Assembly (NCBI GenBank): GCA_030568195.1
Contig: JAJLTO010000004.1
Location: 992,001 to 1,056,000, forward strand
DNA: 64,000 bases
Source: Dipodascopsis uninucleata var. uninucleata
Lineage: Eukaryota; Ascomycota; Lipomycetes; Lipomycetales; Lipomycetaceae
Reading direction: 5' to 3'
The translations under genes were made by a program, and so were the position numbers. The notes beneath the pieces were generated by a model. That model searched no databases, was not told the DNA's origin, and saw only the letters and a program-made list of their open reading frames with translations. Within the stretch, counting starts at the first letter, position 1. The number at the start of each line of letters is the position of its first letter. Shown here one piece after another: positions 34,701 to 45,617 of the stretch.

Positions 34701-35102
34701 ATGGAAATTGGTTCTGCTTATGTTCTACAGGTTTGCTTGCTCCAAATACCAGCTTTGGTTTTTTTCTCTGTTTGGAGTGTAGTAAACCACGATAATCTTA
34801 GAGATTACACTTTCAGGTAAGTCAAATTTAATTTTCTTTTGAAATAGTATATTAACACATGTTTTAGTCTCGTATTCCCGCGCTGGGATTTAGTGGTTGT
34901 TGTTCTTTGTGTCTTCTTACTCTCTTACATTTATGCTGAAGGCAGAAGTAACTATTTCAAAGGGTCAATTTTACTTCTCAGTTATTTTGTGGTAATGGCT
35001 GGTTTTTGGTTTAGTGGAACAACTGGCGAAGCACAGCTTTCTTCTATTCCAAGCAATGGCTCGCCCGTTATGGAAATTCCTGGATATCAGTTATTTGTAT
35101 GA
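31711..35102 (+). CDS. VNX1: VNX1-type vacuolar cation/H+ exchanger
   Basis: Exons 31711-33588, 33675-34816 and 34868-35102 give 1084 residues. The start is the first ATG (MDHSSRRTSRAF). Residues 1-165 are polar and acidic. The family signatures are GKKVSWIVWVGNYTWSILFG and FPLWLIIMTAASFSLGLFFW, then the first exchanger repeat AINAFFSTIVEVFLYCVALM and the second LVPNTTEFLNAISFAMNG and IALSMEIGSAYVLQV, both with the acidic residue expected in CaCA alpha-repeats. A pair of Cys motifs (CVPC and CRKC, about residues 630-655) sits between the halves. In S. cerevisiae Vnx1 (908 residues) exchanges Na+ or K+ for H+ at the vacuole. Extra length here is in the N-tail and the Ser/Thr-rich loop. Confidence 0.93.
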
Positions 35103-36152
35103 AGATTAGTAGCTTAGCAGCATAGTCTTTCAGACTTCTAAAATAGCCTTTTCTTCTTTCTGTCCGTGAATTCTTTAAAAAGATAATGTTTATATATATA
35201 TCTATCTATGTGTGTATCTTGTATGTATGCATGCTAACTTACGCACCTATGTATTTTGTGTGTATGTTGTGTATAATCTACTCTAAGCAAATTAGCATGT
35301 ACTTTTCATCAATATTTTATCATTTGATTTTTGGCGAAGATTCTATTGATTGTAGAATCGTTTTATGTATTCAGTTACTACCTCTTTGATTCCATTCATT
35401 ACCGGAGTCGGTAAATTGGAGTTCAAGGGAAATTGAGACATGCATGCTTGCATATATCTATCCGTGAAGCTTTGTGTTTCATTGTTTAATTAACTGCTAT
35501 TCTTAGTACTATCACCATTACTTCATTCTTTTACTAATCTTTATTTCACGTTTATTTTATCCATTTATATACGGTAACTTATCTAGTTTCTATGTTATTT
35601 AATATTACTACTCACCATGAGTAAAACCGACGCGAGAGGCTTATCATTTATAACTTTTATTCATATCATTAGAAAGAAGTAACTTCTGTATAGCTAGTGA
35701 CGATTCTATGCATTAGAGTTGACCTTGAATAAGAACAATATATTTAATATGGATATCAGAAATATATACTATCATAAAATATCCAGGATTTAAATGACTA
35801 TTAGATATTCGGAATCACAGATTCTATAAAAGTCTTCCTGATACAAGAAATATTAAATAGCGTGAAACGGAATTGACAATAGTACCAGTACCACCACACA
35901 ACAGACGCCTAAAACCCTTAAATAAAATTAAACTAATAACATAACGTGAATAAATATCACCATAATACAAAGATATATTAGACATGGAAGACACTTTTCA
36001 TATATTCTAACAAGTGTACATCTGAAGAGTAATATTAATAATAATTACTAATCTACGACTATTCGCAATGAGAGAGCGTCGGCAGCTTATACTTTTTGCT
36101 TGAGATGTGAAAAGTTGCTACCGTTTCATTGTATAGTAAAAAGTATTTACTA
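35103..36152. other. Convergent intergenic region VNX1 / bHLH
   Basis: 1.05 kb with a TA/TG-rich low-complexity stretch at about 35188-35245 (alternating TATA, CTAT and GTAT units). Contains both 3' ends. A minus-strand frame at 36059-36316 overlaps the bHLH gene in another frame and is a shadow. Confidence 0.55.
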
Positions 36153-37553
36153 CTAATGAAATACACCGCTCTCCTTTTCAAGTTGCTCAATAAGCTCACT
36201 AAGAGCCATTTTCTTCTCATTAAGCTCTCGTAGATAGTCAGCGACGTGCTGTAAAACTGTGCTCTTGCTGAATCCACCAGCACGTAATATAGGCACAAGA
36301 TGAGATAGCTCCTCAAAGCCTTGCTTAATAATATCTCGCCGCTTCTTTTCGGATGTTATATGATTTCTACGCCTTTGAGCATCAGTCAAGGTCTCTCTCT
36401 CTACAGAAGTCGATCCACGTCTAGCCCGCTTAGATTGTATCAACGTAGTCAACTTATCGTCATCTTCAGGTATATTATACTTCACCGACTGTGATCCTGT
36501 CGACATCGGATTAGGAGAAGTAGGACCATCATTTGAAGAGAGTGACGATGAAGATCGTTTTCTCTGTCGATCTCGATATTTGTTAGTCACTGCTGGCTTG
36601 TTATATTCAAAGGTTGACGGTGATTGTATGCTCGAAGGCGAGTGTGATGATACTGGTACTGAATGTTCTTTTTGAGAATTACTTTCGTGTAGGCTCGTAT
36701 GAAAGTTACCGTTGGTTAACGACCCGTCATTGCCATTTTGGCTAGAATGAGGAGAACCAGCTCTCGCACTCCATGGAGATCCATCCTGACTCATTTTACG
36801 TAAAATCTCACTGGCCGTGATTTGTTGGCCATCATTGTCTATGTGATCAGTCTTCAAATAGTCAGATTTGAAGCCATTACTAGAAAATCTAGGGTCCGAT
36901 CCCCATGCCAAGCCCTGTTTCCTATGGGCCTCCCGCAGCAAAACAGCCCTATCTTCGACCGTTATATTTTCACTTTTTATAGAATTAGGAGTAAGTAGAG
37001 TTGGTGTTTCTGCTGATGGTGAAAACAATGGCAGTTGTAGGAACTGTTCGCCATTCGTCGTATAGTGTTGCGACGCAGTCGAACTTTGTACACCTGCTTG
37101 AGATGAGGAATAGTCATTTTGCAGGTTAGGTAAAGTATCAGGTAATATTGGGTCAAAGATGAATTCTGAATCGAGAGCAAGACGATCTAGAAAGTCGGAG
37201 TACGCTAAGGATTCTTTATCATTCAGAAGTGCGTTGCCGCTACTAATTGTAGGCTCTGGAATTGGCAACGGAGGCGCGTCAGCTAACGAATCAAAAAACT
37301 CATTCTCTTGATGTTCACCTCGGTTTTCATGCATGTTCTCGACCGCAGATTTTTTGTTACCACTATTACCGTCAATGTCGTTGATGTTGATGCTACTATT
37401 ATTGCTCTTCAAGTACCCGATTTCTGATGAGCCCCCCACTCCGGTAAGACGCTCTGTCGAATATCCTGATCCCGGAAGAGAGGGTGTTCTAGCGTTGCGA
37501 TGATACATATATTTTGATTGAATGGAAACTGGCGGCAGACTGGTTGAAGTCAT
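36153..37553 (-). CDS. INO4-like bHLH transcription factor
   Basis: Intronless, 466 residues. Residues 1-375 are Ser-, Asn- and Pro-rich and disordered. The C-terminal basic helix-loop-helix reads TDAQRRRNHITSEKKRRD, with the His, Glu and Arg of E-box readers, then IIKQGFEELSHLVPILRAGG and STVLQHVADYLRELNEKKM, followed by a short leucine-rich coiled coil (LSELIEQLEKE). The arrangement is closest to fungal Ino4-type factors, which pair with Ino2 or another bHLH to activate phospholipid genes through inositol-sensitive elements. S. cerevisiae Ino4 is much shorter (151 residues); longer forms with the bHLH at the C-terminus occur in other fungi. The bHLH call is certain; the target set is inferred. 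Confidence 0.87.
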   Translation of the reverse strand: MTSTSLPPVSIQSKYMYHRNARTPSLPGSGYSTERLTGVGGSSEIGYLKSNNSSININDIDGNSGNKKSAVENMHENRGEHQENEFFDSLADAPPLPIPEPTISSGNALLNDKESLAYSDFLDRLALDSEFIFDPILPDTLPNLQNDYSSSQAGVQSSTASQHYTTNGEQFLQLPLFSPSAETPTLLTPNSIKSENITVEDRAVLLREAHRKQGLAWGSDPRFSSNGFKSDYLKTDHIDNDGQQITASEILRKMSQDGSPWSARAGSPHSSQNGNDGSLTNGNFHTSLHESNSQKEHSVPVSSHSPSSIQSPSTFEYNKPAVTNKYRDRQRKRSSSSLSSNDGPTSPNPMSTGSQSVKYNIPEDDDKLTTLIQSKRARRGSTSVERETLTDAQRRRNHITSEKKRRDIIKQGFEELSHLVPILRAGGFSKSTVLQHVADYLRELNEKKMALSELIEQLEKESGVFH

Positions 37554-38407
37554 CGCGACAATTCCGTTTCAATACTAATGGTATTATTCATAGCTCCTAT
37601 GGCCAATCTTCTACCGTCAACCCGATACTCAGCCAAGTTGACCTGCAAGTGTCACCTTAAATAAACTGAGAATTACTGTATATCAGACTATTGATTATTT
37701 TAATCACCTTCCTGTTTGATACTTTGATTCCTCTAATATCTATCGGATGTGAATTTGTTGTTATAATTGCCCTGGTTCACGAAAAGATTCTAGCAGAGTA
37801 TAAGTGATGATCATATGGAGTGGTTTCAATTACAAAATCGACGCGGCTTTGTCACAAGACAAATGCATTGCCACAACACATGCCTTTCGAAGGTTTGTGG
37901 CTAGTGTATTTTGTGGCTGTATTCTCCGCATCCATGTCCTGGTGCCGAGAATCTCTTTACTTTACATTGGAAACCTGATGGACGAATTATGGCGAAACAA
38001 TGCTGTAGCAACTCATAAGTCTATGACATAGTTTAATGTGCTGGAAACTATTCTTAATGATAGACAGTAGTGAGAGATACAAAGCTAGATGGTACGAATA
38101 AAATCTAGGCATGGAATCTGAACATGAGCATTTTAGCGAGAATACGAATAAGGACCAAGTAAGACGGAAAAGTATATAAAATCCAATGTCTTACTGACCA
38201 ACAGGAATGATATATATAAATACCTCGCTGCATTTAATTCATGCTTTTGCCTGCTGATCGCTATCTATAACAAAAAATGAATCAAAGACAGTCGGCGACA
38301 GCTCATCTCTACGAATGGCATATTAAAATTCTATTTAAACCATTCATTTCTATTCCTGTACCACCAATTCCCTATATACTATCTAATTCCCTATAGCATC
38401 ATTCAGC
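37554..38407. other. Intergenic region, bHLH promoter
   Basis: 854 bp between the bHLH start and the F-box gene stop, both on the minus strand. A 75-codon plus-strand frame (37804-38031) has no recognisable content. A spliced leader for the bHLH mRNA is possible but not shown. Confidence 0.5.
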
Positions 38408-40230
38408 TTAAATCATTCTATTACTACTACTGTCATTCTGATTTACAATCGATGGAACAGTGGCAGCTTCCCACACTGCAGTGCTAACAGCTTTAGTAAT
38501 ACCAGTCTCAGGGTCTATTTCAGTTCTCGGTTCACGATCATACGAAAGCACTCTTGAAAAGTAAAATGGTTTTTCATGCTGAAGCGAAAATTCCTATGGC
38601 ATTAGACATTGATTAGAAACGTATGATTTGAAGTAAATATTGCCTGAACTTACGTGCTGATCTGCAGTAAATCTATTGAAGCTCCAGAAGCCGATCCAGT
38701 TGAGTCTGTTGTGTCGTCCACGTCCTGAGGATTTGATCTGATTAAATGTTAATAGCGACATTTTAAAATGCGAAATACATTTATATAAATAAATGACTTT
38801 ACCTCAAGTTCCTGCAAGAACAGGTATTTATTCACCGGTGCCTGAGATTCTATACGCAGACGGCCATCCATTGACATTCTCCAGTTCCCTTTGAACATGT
38901 TGCGTCTCATAAGGTGTCGGTGAAACTCAGGTACAACTTCTATAGGCTCTCTCGTGGTGAGCATGATCAAGCAGGTTCCATCCTCAAAAAATCGTACTTT
39001 ACCATATAGATTGTTCAAACATTAGTGAGAAACATTTTAGTTATAATTACAAAACGATGACTTACTGTAGCGATAATATGTTACAATGTGAATAGGGACA
39101 TACCACGAATCGGATACACCTGATCGCTGGTAGTTACATGTACTAATATAAATCCCGTTATACTGGATTCTTGGTCTCTCTAAGAACATTCGTCGCCAGT
39201 CATGATTCCATAGCTGGATCGCTTCATTTTCGTCTATCGGTATTTCATAATTCATTCTAGTATATTCTTTCATGCAAAGGCTACGCCATAATACTGAATC
39301 GCTGTACGCTAGATACGCGAGTTTTTTACAAGCATATGTAGTTTTTGTAAATGTTGATAAGTCCATCACAGCAAGTGCTCGTAAAATAACATTGAGTATT
39401 TCGTTTGGAAGAAGCATTAGAGGAGACGGCAACTCTTCATCTTCAGGCTCCATATTTTCATCTGCAAATTCGGATAATATATCCCTTGAGCAGTTATTAT
39501 TACTCGGAATTGATGATGATTTCGGTAAGGTCTTGCTTGTTGGGCCGGAAGTGGCCTTCTTGAATGAGCTTATAGGAAAATGAGTATTTTTGTATATCTT
39601 ATCAACCGTGTCGTCCAACCTAAATGCTTGACGGTAAAACCTTAGAGCATCAGATAAGTTTCCTACTTGTTCCCTTTCCACCGCCATTTCATATATCTTT
39701 AATGCTCTCTCCGATTTATTCATGTTGACGTCGAGTTGATCTGGGGTCATTCTCATATCTTCTCTATAAGCGCCTTCCTTCACTAGCTTTTCACTTCTAT
39801 CATGAAATGAAGAAGTATTCTTTTTACTATCGGGATTCGCCTCGTATTCACCATCCGGGTCCGAATGTTTGTCTAGTAAGTTCATTTGCGCTAGGGCATC
39901 TGGTAGGGAGTCCTCGATATCATATCCAGCCTCTTCCTCGTCTTTCTCGTTCTCTACATCCTCTTCAATGGGCTCTGAACCTTTTAAAGGCTTTTTCTGA
40001 TGCGATGGCCAGAAAGGTACCGTATTCTGATGATTAGACAGTTCCTGAGTCACTTCATTTTCCTGAAGAAGATGTTCATCAGTGGCAATGTTGTTGCTCT
40101 TCAAATCGGCTGTATGAGCTTCAGTTTGCGATTGGCTATCAATAGATTTGCTCTTTTTCTGCTTTTCTAGTACTTCACGCTGCCATTCTGAGCGAAATCG
40201 TTCTAGTTCAAGCTCACTATTAGAACCCAT
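38408..40230 (-). CDS. HRT3: HRT3/FBXO9-type F-box protein
   Basis: Exons 40230-39066, 38996-38803, 38737-38654 and 38593-38408 give 542 residues. After an acidic N-terminal half, residues about 175-225 form a TPR-like helical pair (ALKIYEMAVEREQVGNLSDA, LRFYRQAFRLDDTVDKIYK). An F-box follows near residue 275 (PLMLLPNEILNVILRALAVM, DSVLWRSLCMKEY). The conserved beta-rich part spans the splice joins: WRRMFLERPRIQYNGIYIST, YYRYIRFFEDGTCLIMLTT, KSSGRGRHNRLNWIGFWSFN. These are substrate adaptors of SCF ubiquitin ligases; human FBXO9 targets Tel2 and Tti1, and yeast Hrt3 binds Cdc4-type SCF partners. Targets here are unknown. Divergent from RPT6, another ubiquitin-system gene, which is probably coincidence. 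Confidence 0.92.
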
Positions 40231-40700
40231 GAGAAAATCTGGTTCAACAAATTAACTGTATTGAATAAGACGAAGTTTTGAGTATGCAACTAGTCTCTAT
40301 CGAATGGTCGACTAAAGCAGCTTATCCTTTGATGTTCCCAAATTATGCCGTAGATATAAAGTTACCTATGCACTTTTGAATATGCTAAAGTTACTAGCCT
40401 TCACCAAAAATGACCAATTCCAAATAATTTATATGATATATAGAGGTTATGTCGAGTAACTCGACTCGTATTTCAGGTACAACGAATATATCTAGGCTCA
40501 TATAATCAACCTGTTGCAGGGTTACTCGGATTATCTCATATCAAAATTAAATAGAAATTATCAATTAATTACCCGGCCTCAATATTCACTTGATGTCCAG
40601 TGAGTCTTCATAGTCGTGTTATTCATCAGGACTAGTGACAAGAGATCCAAGTAAGAGTTCTTCTATACGCGGACCTAATTTATTATTACGGTACAATACA
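40231..40700. promoter_or_regulatory. Divergent promoter region HRT3 / RPT6
   Basis: 470 bp between start codons. A TCGAGTAACTCGA palindrome lies at about 40452-40464. I found no proteasome-associated control element (GGTGGCAAA), so Rpn4-type control is not visible. Confidence 0.45.
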
Positions 40701-42087
40701 ATGACGGTCACAATAGCCAGAGATAGTGGCATTAAGCCTGTAAGCCTTCATGATAGATTTACTTTAATCTATGATATTTGATTTGATGAAGCTGACTCTT
40801 GACATTACATATGATGCCACAGTACTATACACAGAAGATCGAAGAAACTGAACTTCAGATCAACGAGAAAACGCAGAATTTGCGACGACTTGAAGCTCAG
40901 AGAAATGCTTTAAATGCTAAAGGTATTTTATTGAAAGGCTTAATTCTGGATGTTTGATATTCTTGTTGATTGAAGGGATATTTCGTTATAAGGCGAAGAC
41001 TGCAGAGTGATACTAACATTTCGAAACAACAGTACGTCTTCTTCGAGAAGAGCTGCAGCTTATGCAAGAACCCGGATCTTATGTTGGTGAAGTTGTTAAG
41101 GCAATGGGAAAAACTAAGGTCCTTGTTAAAGTGCATCCAGAGGGCAAATATGTAGTTGATATCGCTCCAGATATTGATATCAAGAAGATCACACCAAGTT
41201 TAAGAGTTTGTCTTCGATCTGACACTTATCAGTTGCATCAAATTTTACCAAACAAAGTAGATCCTCTGGTTTCTCTCATGATGGTAGAGAAAGTTCCTGA
41301 TAGTACATATGAGATGGTTGGTGGACTGGATAAGCAAATCAAGGAAATCAAGGAGGTAATTGAATTACCCGTTAAGCATCCAGAGCTGTTTGAATCGCTT
41401 GGTATTGCTCAACCAAAGGGTGTTTTACTTTATGGGCCACCCGGTACTGGTAAAACTCTTCTCGCAAGAGCTGTTGCTCATCACACTGAATGTAAGTTTA
41501 TCAGAGTCAGCGGTTCGGAACTAGTTCAAAAGTATATTGGTGAGGGTAGTCGGATGGTGAGAGAACTTTTCGTCATGGCGCGAGAGCATGCTCCAAGTAT
41601 TATATTTATGGATGAGATCGATTCTATTGGTTCTAGCAGAGTAGAAGGGAGCAGTGGAGGTGATTCTGAAGTTCAACGAACTATGTTAGAACTTCTTAAT
41701 CAATTGGATGGTTTCGAGTCTACGAAGAACATTAAAGTCATTATGGCTACCAATCGATTAGATATTTTGGATCCTGCACTCTTACGACCAGGTCGTATTG
41801 ACAGAAAGATTGAATTTCCACCGCCTACATTGGAAGCTCGTACAGATATTCTCCGCATTCATTCAAGGTCAATGAACCTGACTAGAGGGATAAACTTGCG
41901 CAAGATGGCTGAAAAGATGAATGGCTGCTCTGGTGCGGAAGTGAAGGGTGTTTGCACGGAAGCTGGGATGTATGCTTTACGTGAAAGAAGAATCCACGTC
42001 ACACAGGAAGATTTCGAGCTAGCAGTTGCTAAAGTTTTGTCACGTAATGATGAAGGACAAATCTCACTTCGCAAGCTCTTCAAGTAA
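40701..42087 (+). CDS. RPT6: RPT6, 26S proteasome regulatory ATPase
   Basis: Exons 40701-40739, 40823-40922 and 41033-42087 give 397 residues (S. cerevisiae Rpt6, 405). The start reads [19 protein letters not shown], then a coiled coil ([20 protein letters not shown]). The OB domain has [10 protein letters not shown] and [20 protein letters not shown]. The AAA+ core has Walker A GPPGTGKT near residue 185, Walker [10 protein letters not shown] and the arginine-finger region [15 protein letters not shown]. The C-terminus LRKLFK carries the hydrophobic-x-Phe/Tyr-type end that sits near the 20S alpha ring. It unfolds ubiquitinated substrates in the 19S base. CTG codons in PELFES and MNLTRG coincide with near-invariant leucines, which shows CUG is read as Leu. 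Confidence 0.97.
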
Positions 42088-42347
42088 CGAAATTTTGTAT
42101 TTCATTTTTTATCCTATAGGACACATTGTGTTCTCTGCTATCAGAAGTTTGACTGCTGCATCATGAATGAATGTAAGAAAATCTCTTTATTTCGAGAGAT
42201 TTCATCTGCTCTTCTGAGTCGAGAAAGTAACCGTCATAGCTACATTGTCATTATTAATAAACAGTCATTTTTAACAATTCCAGACTACTTATAAAAGTTA
42301 GATCTCAGAGTCGTATAGCATCATTAAATGTATTGGTACGGGTAAAA
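42088..42347. other. Convergent 3' space RPT6 / BTS1
   Basis: 260 bp with no gene. AT-rich, with both 3' ends. Confidence 0.55.
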
Positions 42348-43635
42348 TCAAGCTGGTTGCTTTAATCTCTGAACGATTACTTCCATTAGAGGATTCTTGG
42401 GTACTTGACGTAGTTCGTCGCTTAGTCGGTTCTCATAGGCTGAAAGGACTTCTTGCGTGTAATCGAAGCTTTTAGTTACATCTTTCATGTATGAAACTGC
42501 GTATTTCTTAAGACTGTCATCCTTGGAGTGTTGTTTCAAAATATTTAGTATCTGCTTATTTGAATCATTCCTGATGCTATGGATTATGGGAAATGAGAAT
42601 TTTCCTTCTGTAAGATCCTCACAAAAGCCTTTATTCGTAGAATACTAGAATGAAACGGACATTAGCCGTACTCTATGCGATCTACTGGTCGTTAAAGATA
42701 CGCACCTTCTCTGATTGTAAATTCAAATAGTCATCTTGGATCTGATATATGATTCCCACGAGATTTGCAAGAGGTATAAAATTGCTAGATACCATATGTA
42801 AGTCCTAAGGTAATTATCAAGCGCCCCTCTCACTTTAGAACTATCTTACATGTTACTTTCTGATTCAGCCATCATTAGCCGAACTGCTAATCTAAACAAA
42901 CCACCGGTTTCTAAACAGAACACACGTCAGATAACTACTATTTGTAATTTAATGGCGCCACTTAACATATTTTACTTACTATGTTTAACCATTTCTGTAT
43001 ATTCATCTTCAGATGGACAGATCAAAGTGTCTCTCCAATACAGATCAAGACCTTGACCCCTATGAAGATTTATCATTTCCTCTAACATCATTTCGTCATT
43101 AGTGTCGCCTCATATATTTCAATTAATAATAGCTACTGCGTATAATAATACCTGTATAAATTTTGCTAACTTCAGGATTATCCAACTTTAAGAGCTCTTG
43201 CAACGCAAGGAAGTAGACATAGTTCGATGAATTAATGGTCTGAGCAACACCATATATACTGTGAGCTACAGGAAGTCCTCTTCGTAGCTCTGCAGAGTCT
43301 TCGACATCGTCTACTCTAAAAATGCAAGCTCCGTTAGTATATGAGCTTTATGGAATTAAAACGGTGACGCTCACAGTAGAGATGCCGTGTGTAGCATAGC
43401 AATTGCACGACTGATTATATGAAGTGCGTCATCAGGAACCTTTAACCAGTAATTGAAAGCTTCGAGGCAAAGAGTCCGTATATTTTTTCCCGGCTGTGCT
43501 TCCAAATAGTTAAAAGGACCAAGAACAATCTATTGTATTGAACGGGAGATATATTAATATTCTTGTAAAAGCAAGTTGATTATAGAAGATTTAACCTACT
43601 GATTCATTCTCGCTAGACCATTCTGTCCCTGGCAT
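42348..43635 (-). CDS. BTS1: Geranylgeranyl diphosphate synthase
   Basis: Seven exons: 43635-43600, 43529-43375, 43315-43152, 43081-42980, 42910-42850, 42784-42706 and 42644-42348, giving 297 residues. Joined exons read [20 protein letters not shown], then the first Asp-rich motif in [20 protein letters not shown] (D66, D67, D70), [52 protein letters not shown], the second Asp motif [11 protein letters not shown] (D190, D191) and [20 protein letters not shown]. It condenses FPP with IPP to GGPP for prenylation of Rab/Rho proteins. The least secure join is the acceptor at 42785, chosen because it restores [10 protein letters not shown]. The protein is shorter than S. cerevisiae Bts1 (335) at both ends. 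Confidence 0.9.
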
Positions 43636-43923
43636 TTCGGCTTCTCTCGTTCTGAACAGATAGATGTTTGCTTATATACCAATTGTATATATATATACAG
43701 GTAAGTATCTTCTGATTGAAACTTAGATATAGATAGAGAGGGGAAAGAATTTGTGATAATGTTTTATAATGTATGTTGCAAATTAGTTAAATCAATAGAA
43801 AATCTACGAGTCCGGTTGTGCATTAATTTTTATATAAGAGCATAGTTCTATTTTACAGAAAATCTCTATTATATACAACATTCATATCAAACAATGACCC
43901 ATAACGCCAACAAAATAAACAGG
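43636..43923. other. Intergenic region, BTS1 promoter
   Basis: 288 bp between tandem minus-strand genes. An alternating TA tract lies at about 43685-43697. Nothing else is seen. Confidence 0.5.
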
Positions 43924-45302
43924 TCAAAACACAATTTCAGCATGCAAATAATCTACACCCCACATTGCTTGTCTATGTGTTTTTTTGAATAATTTAAATG
44001 CCTCGTCTTCAGACACCAATCTGATTAAATAGCGCGTCTCTCGTGCCCTTCTATTATTGAAGGTCAGTATACAAATATAATACATAGATTTTGTCGATAT
44101 ATCCAGACTTACGATGGAATTTTCATAACCGTATCTTCCACTGTTCCGAACAAGTCATATATTCCAGAAAACTGAGAATATATGAATTCCCTTGTTAGCT
44201 TATGGGTAAAAGTGTTCAACAATACGCATCGCCCGTAGGCATTGGAATAGAGTTGCATTAGCTTGTTGTCGAACACAAGAGACTTTTCGTCGGATCTTAA
44301 TTGCCTAAATACAGGAGTAAATCCAAATAATCGGCTTCTGGAAGCTGTTTCAATATAAAGTTGAGCAGCTATATGGGAATTAAACCGGAGGTAGTACCCA
44401 ACTTTCCTGTTAAGATAAGGATCCCTGTTTTCACGGACTAAAGACGAATATGTTAGCATTAAAAGAACTATGTAAAAGTTTACTACGTACATTCAAATTC
44501 TGGCAAATGCCTTAAAAATCCCCCTTGATTATTATTCTGAGTGGCGAGCGTGGATAGAAAAAGCCGTTCAAAATCATGATGCCGAAGAGAAGGCATCATA
44601 GTTGGTAAAAATATTACTGCCGATTCCCCAGTTCTTGCATCTGGATGTAAGTGTCAGAAAACTCGAAAAATTCGACATATTCCTTCAATACTTACCTAAA
44701 TTAGTAAGTAAGGAGCTTCGACCGGGATGGTGAACAAAACCGTCGTTAACCAATTGCTCAGATTTCTGTAGTTCTTGCACGGTAGGAGAAGGACTTTGAT
44801 ATGTCCACTCCATTAGTGACGAGGGCTCGTATCCAGAAAACTCACGCTTCACATCCTTCGGAAATAACAAATCAAAGAGCTGTAATTGATCGTTCTCTAT
44901 TTTATTATTTCTAGTGATGGCTGCCGATCCGTTGAGTTCATTCCTCTGATGGCTTTGCTTACCGTCAGTTCGATTTACTAAAGGAACGACAATATGTGTC
45001 ATAGGATTTCGCGATAATTCTACCCTCCTAGATTTGGGTTTTATTGAGAAGACATCATTGATACTATTTTCATGATGTTTATCTTGACTATTATCCTTAT
45101 TTGAGAGCTTTACGGTGCTTTTATCCCCCTCTGATTTTTTTGTTTGATTCGAATGTCGTCCGAATGCACCTAAAGATGTAACATTGCGATATTGTGAAGT
45201 GTACCTACTATTACCGCATAGCCATATCAATTGAATATTACGTATTTGAATACGACAGCATGCCTGTAATCCGCTGGAGCACTCCGTCACTAGTAGCATC
45301 AC
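43924..45302 (-). CDS. Unknown protein, probably mitochondrial, with a possible RRM-like C-terminal domain
   Basis: Exons 45302-44696, 44640-44491, 44437-44113 and 44050-43924 give 402 residues; phases agree at all three introns and the third exon follows a GCTAAC branch. The first 60 residues lack a run of acidic residues and contain spaced Arg (RIQIRNIQLIW, SRYTSQYRNVTSLGAFGRH), suggesting a mitochondrial presequence. Residues 60-120 are polar. The middle reads EFSGYEPSSLMEWTYQSPSP and AVIFLPTMMPSLRHHDFERL. The C-terminal part (LQLYSN-like KLMQLYSNAYGRCVLLNT, FIYSQFSGIYDLFG, RYLIRLVSEDEAFKLFKKTH) has a beta-alpha-beta-beta-alpha order compatible with an RRM fold. I do not recognise an ortholog. 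A role in mitochondrial gene expression is a guess from these two features. Confidence 0.75.
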
Positions 45303-45617
45303 TCGCTGTCAATCTCTCACTACTTTTGCTTGTGCAAAACTCTTCTTGTCAGCCTATATGGCGAAGATTTGCCTATGCTAGTCCTATTCTACTCCCGCGT
45401 ATATACATATGTATCACGTGACTATGTTGGAATAAATTTTCTAGTAATGCCGTTGTTGCGGAAAGCTCCCAATAGCCCCTGAAAATGTGATGCGCTCGCT
45501 TTGAACTAATTTTTTTTGTTTCCTAGTAGCCTATATAGAATAGTAGCACTATGCGACTACAAAAAGCATGAAAAGATGTACAGAGGTTACGTTATAAAAA
45601 TAAGCTAGGAATATCAA
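45303..45617. promoter_or_regulatory. Divergent promoter region, unknown mitochondrial gene / RRN7
   Basis: 315 bp between start codons. The only element I note is a CACGTG at 45415-45420, a core E-box of the kind bound by Cbf1 or Ino2/Ino4-type bHLH proteins. Its use is not shown. Confidence 0.45.

Noticed and set aside
37804-38031. 75-codon plus-strand frame upstream of the bHLH gene
   Set aside because: No domain, no splice partner and atypical composition.
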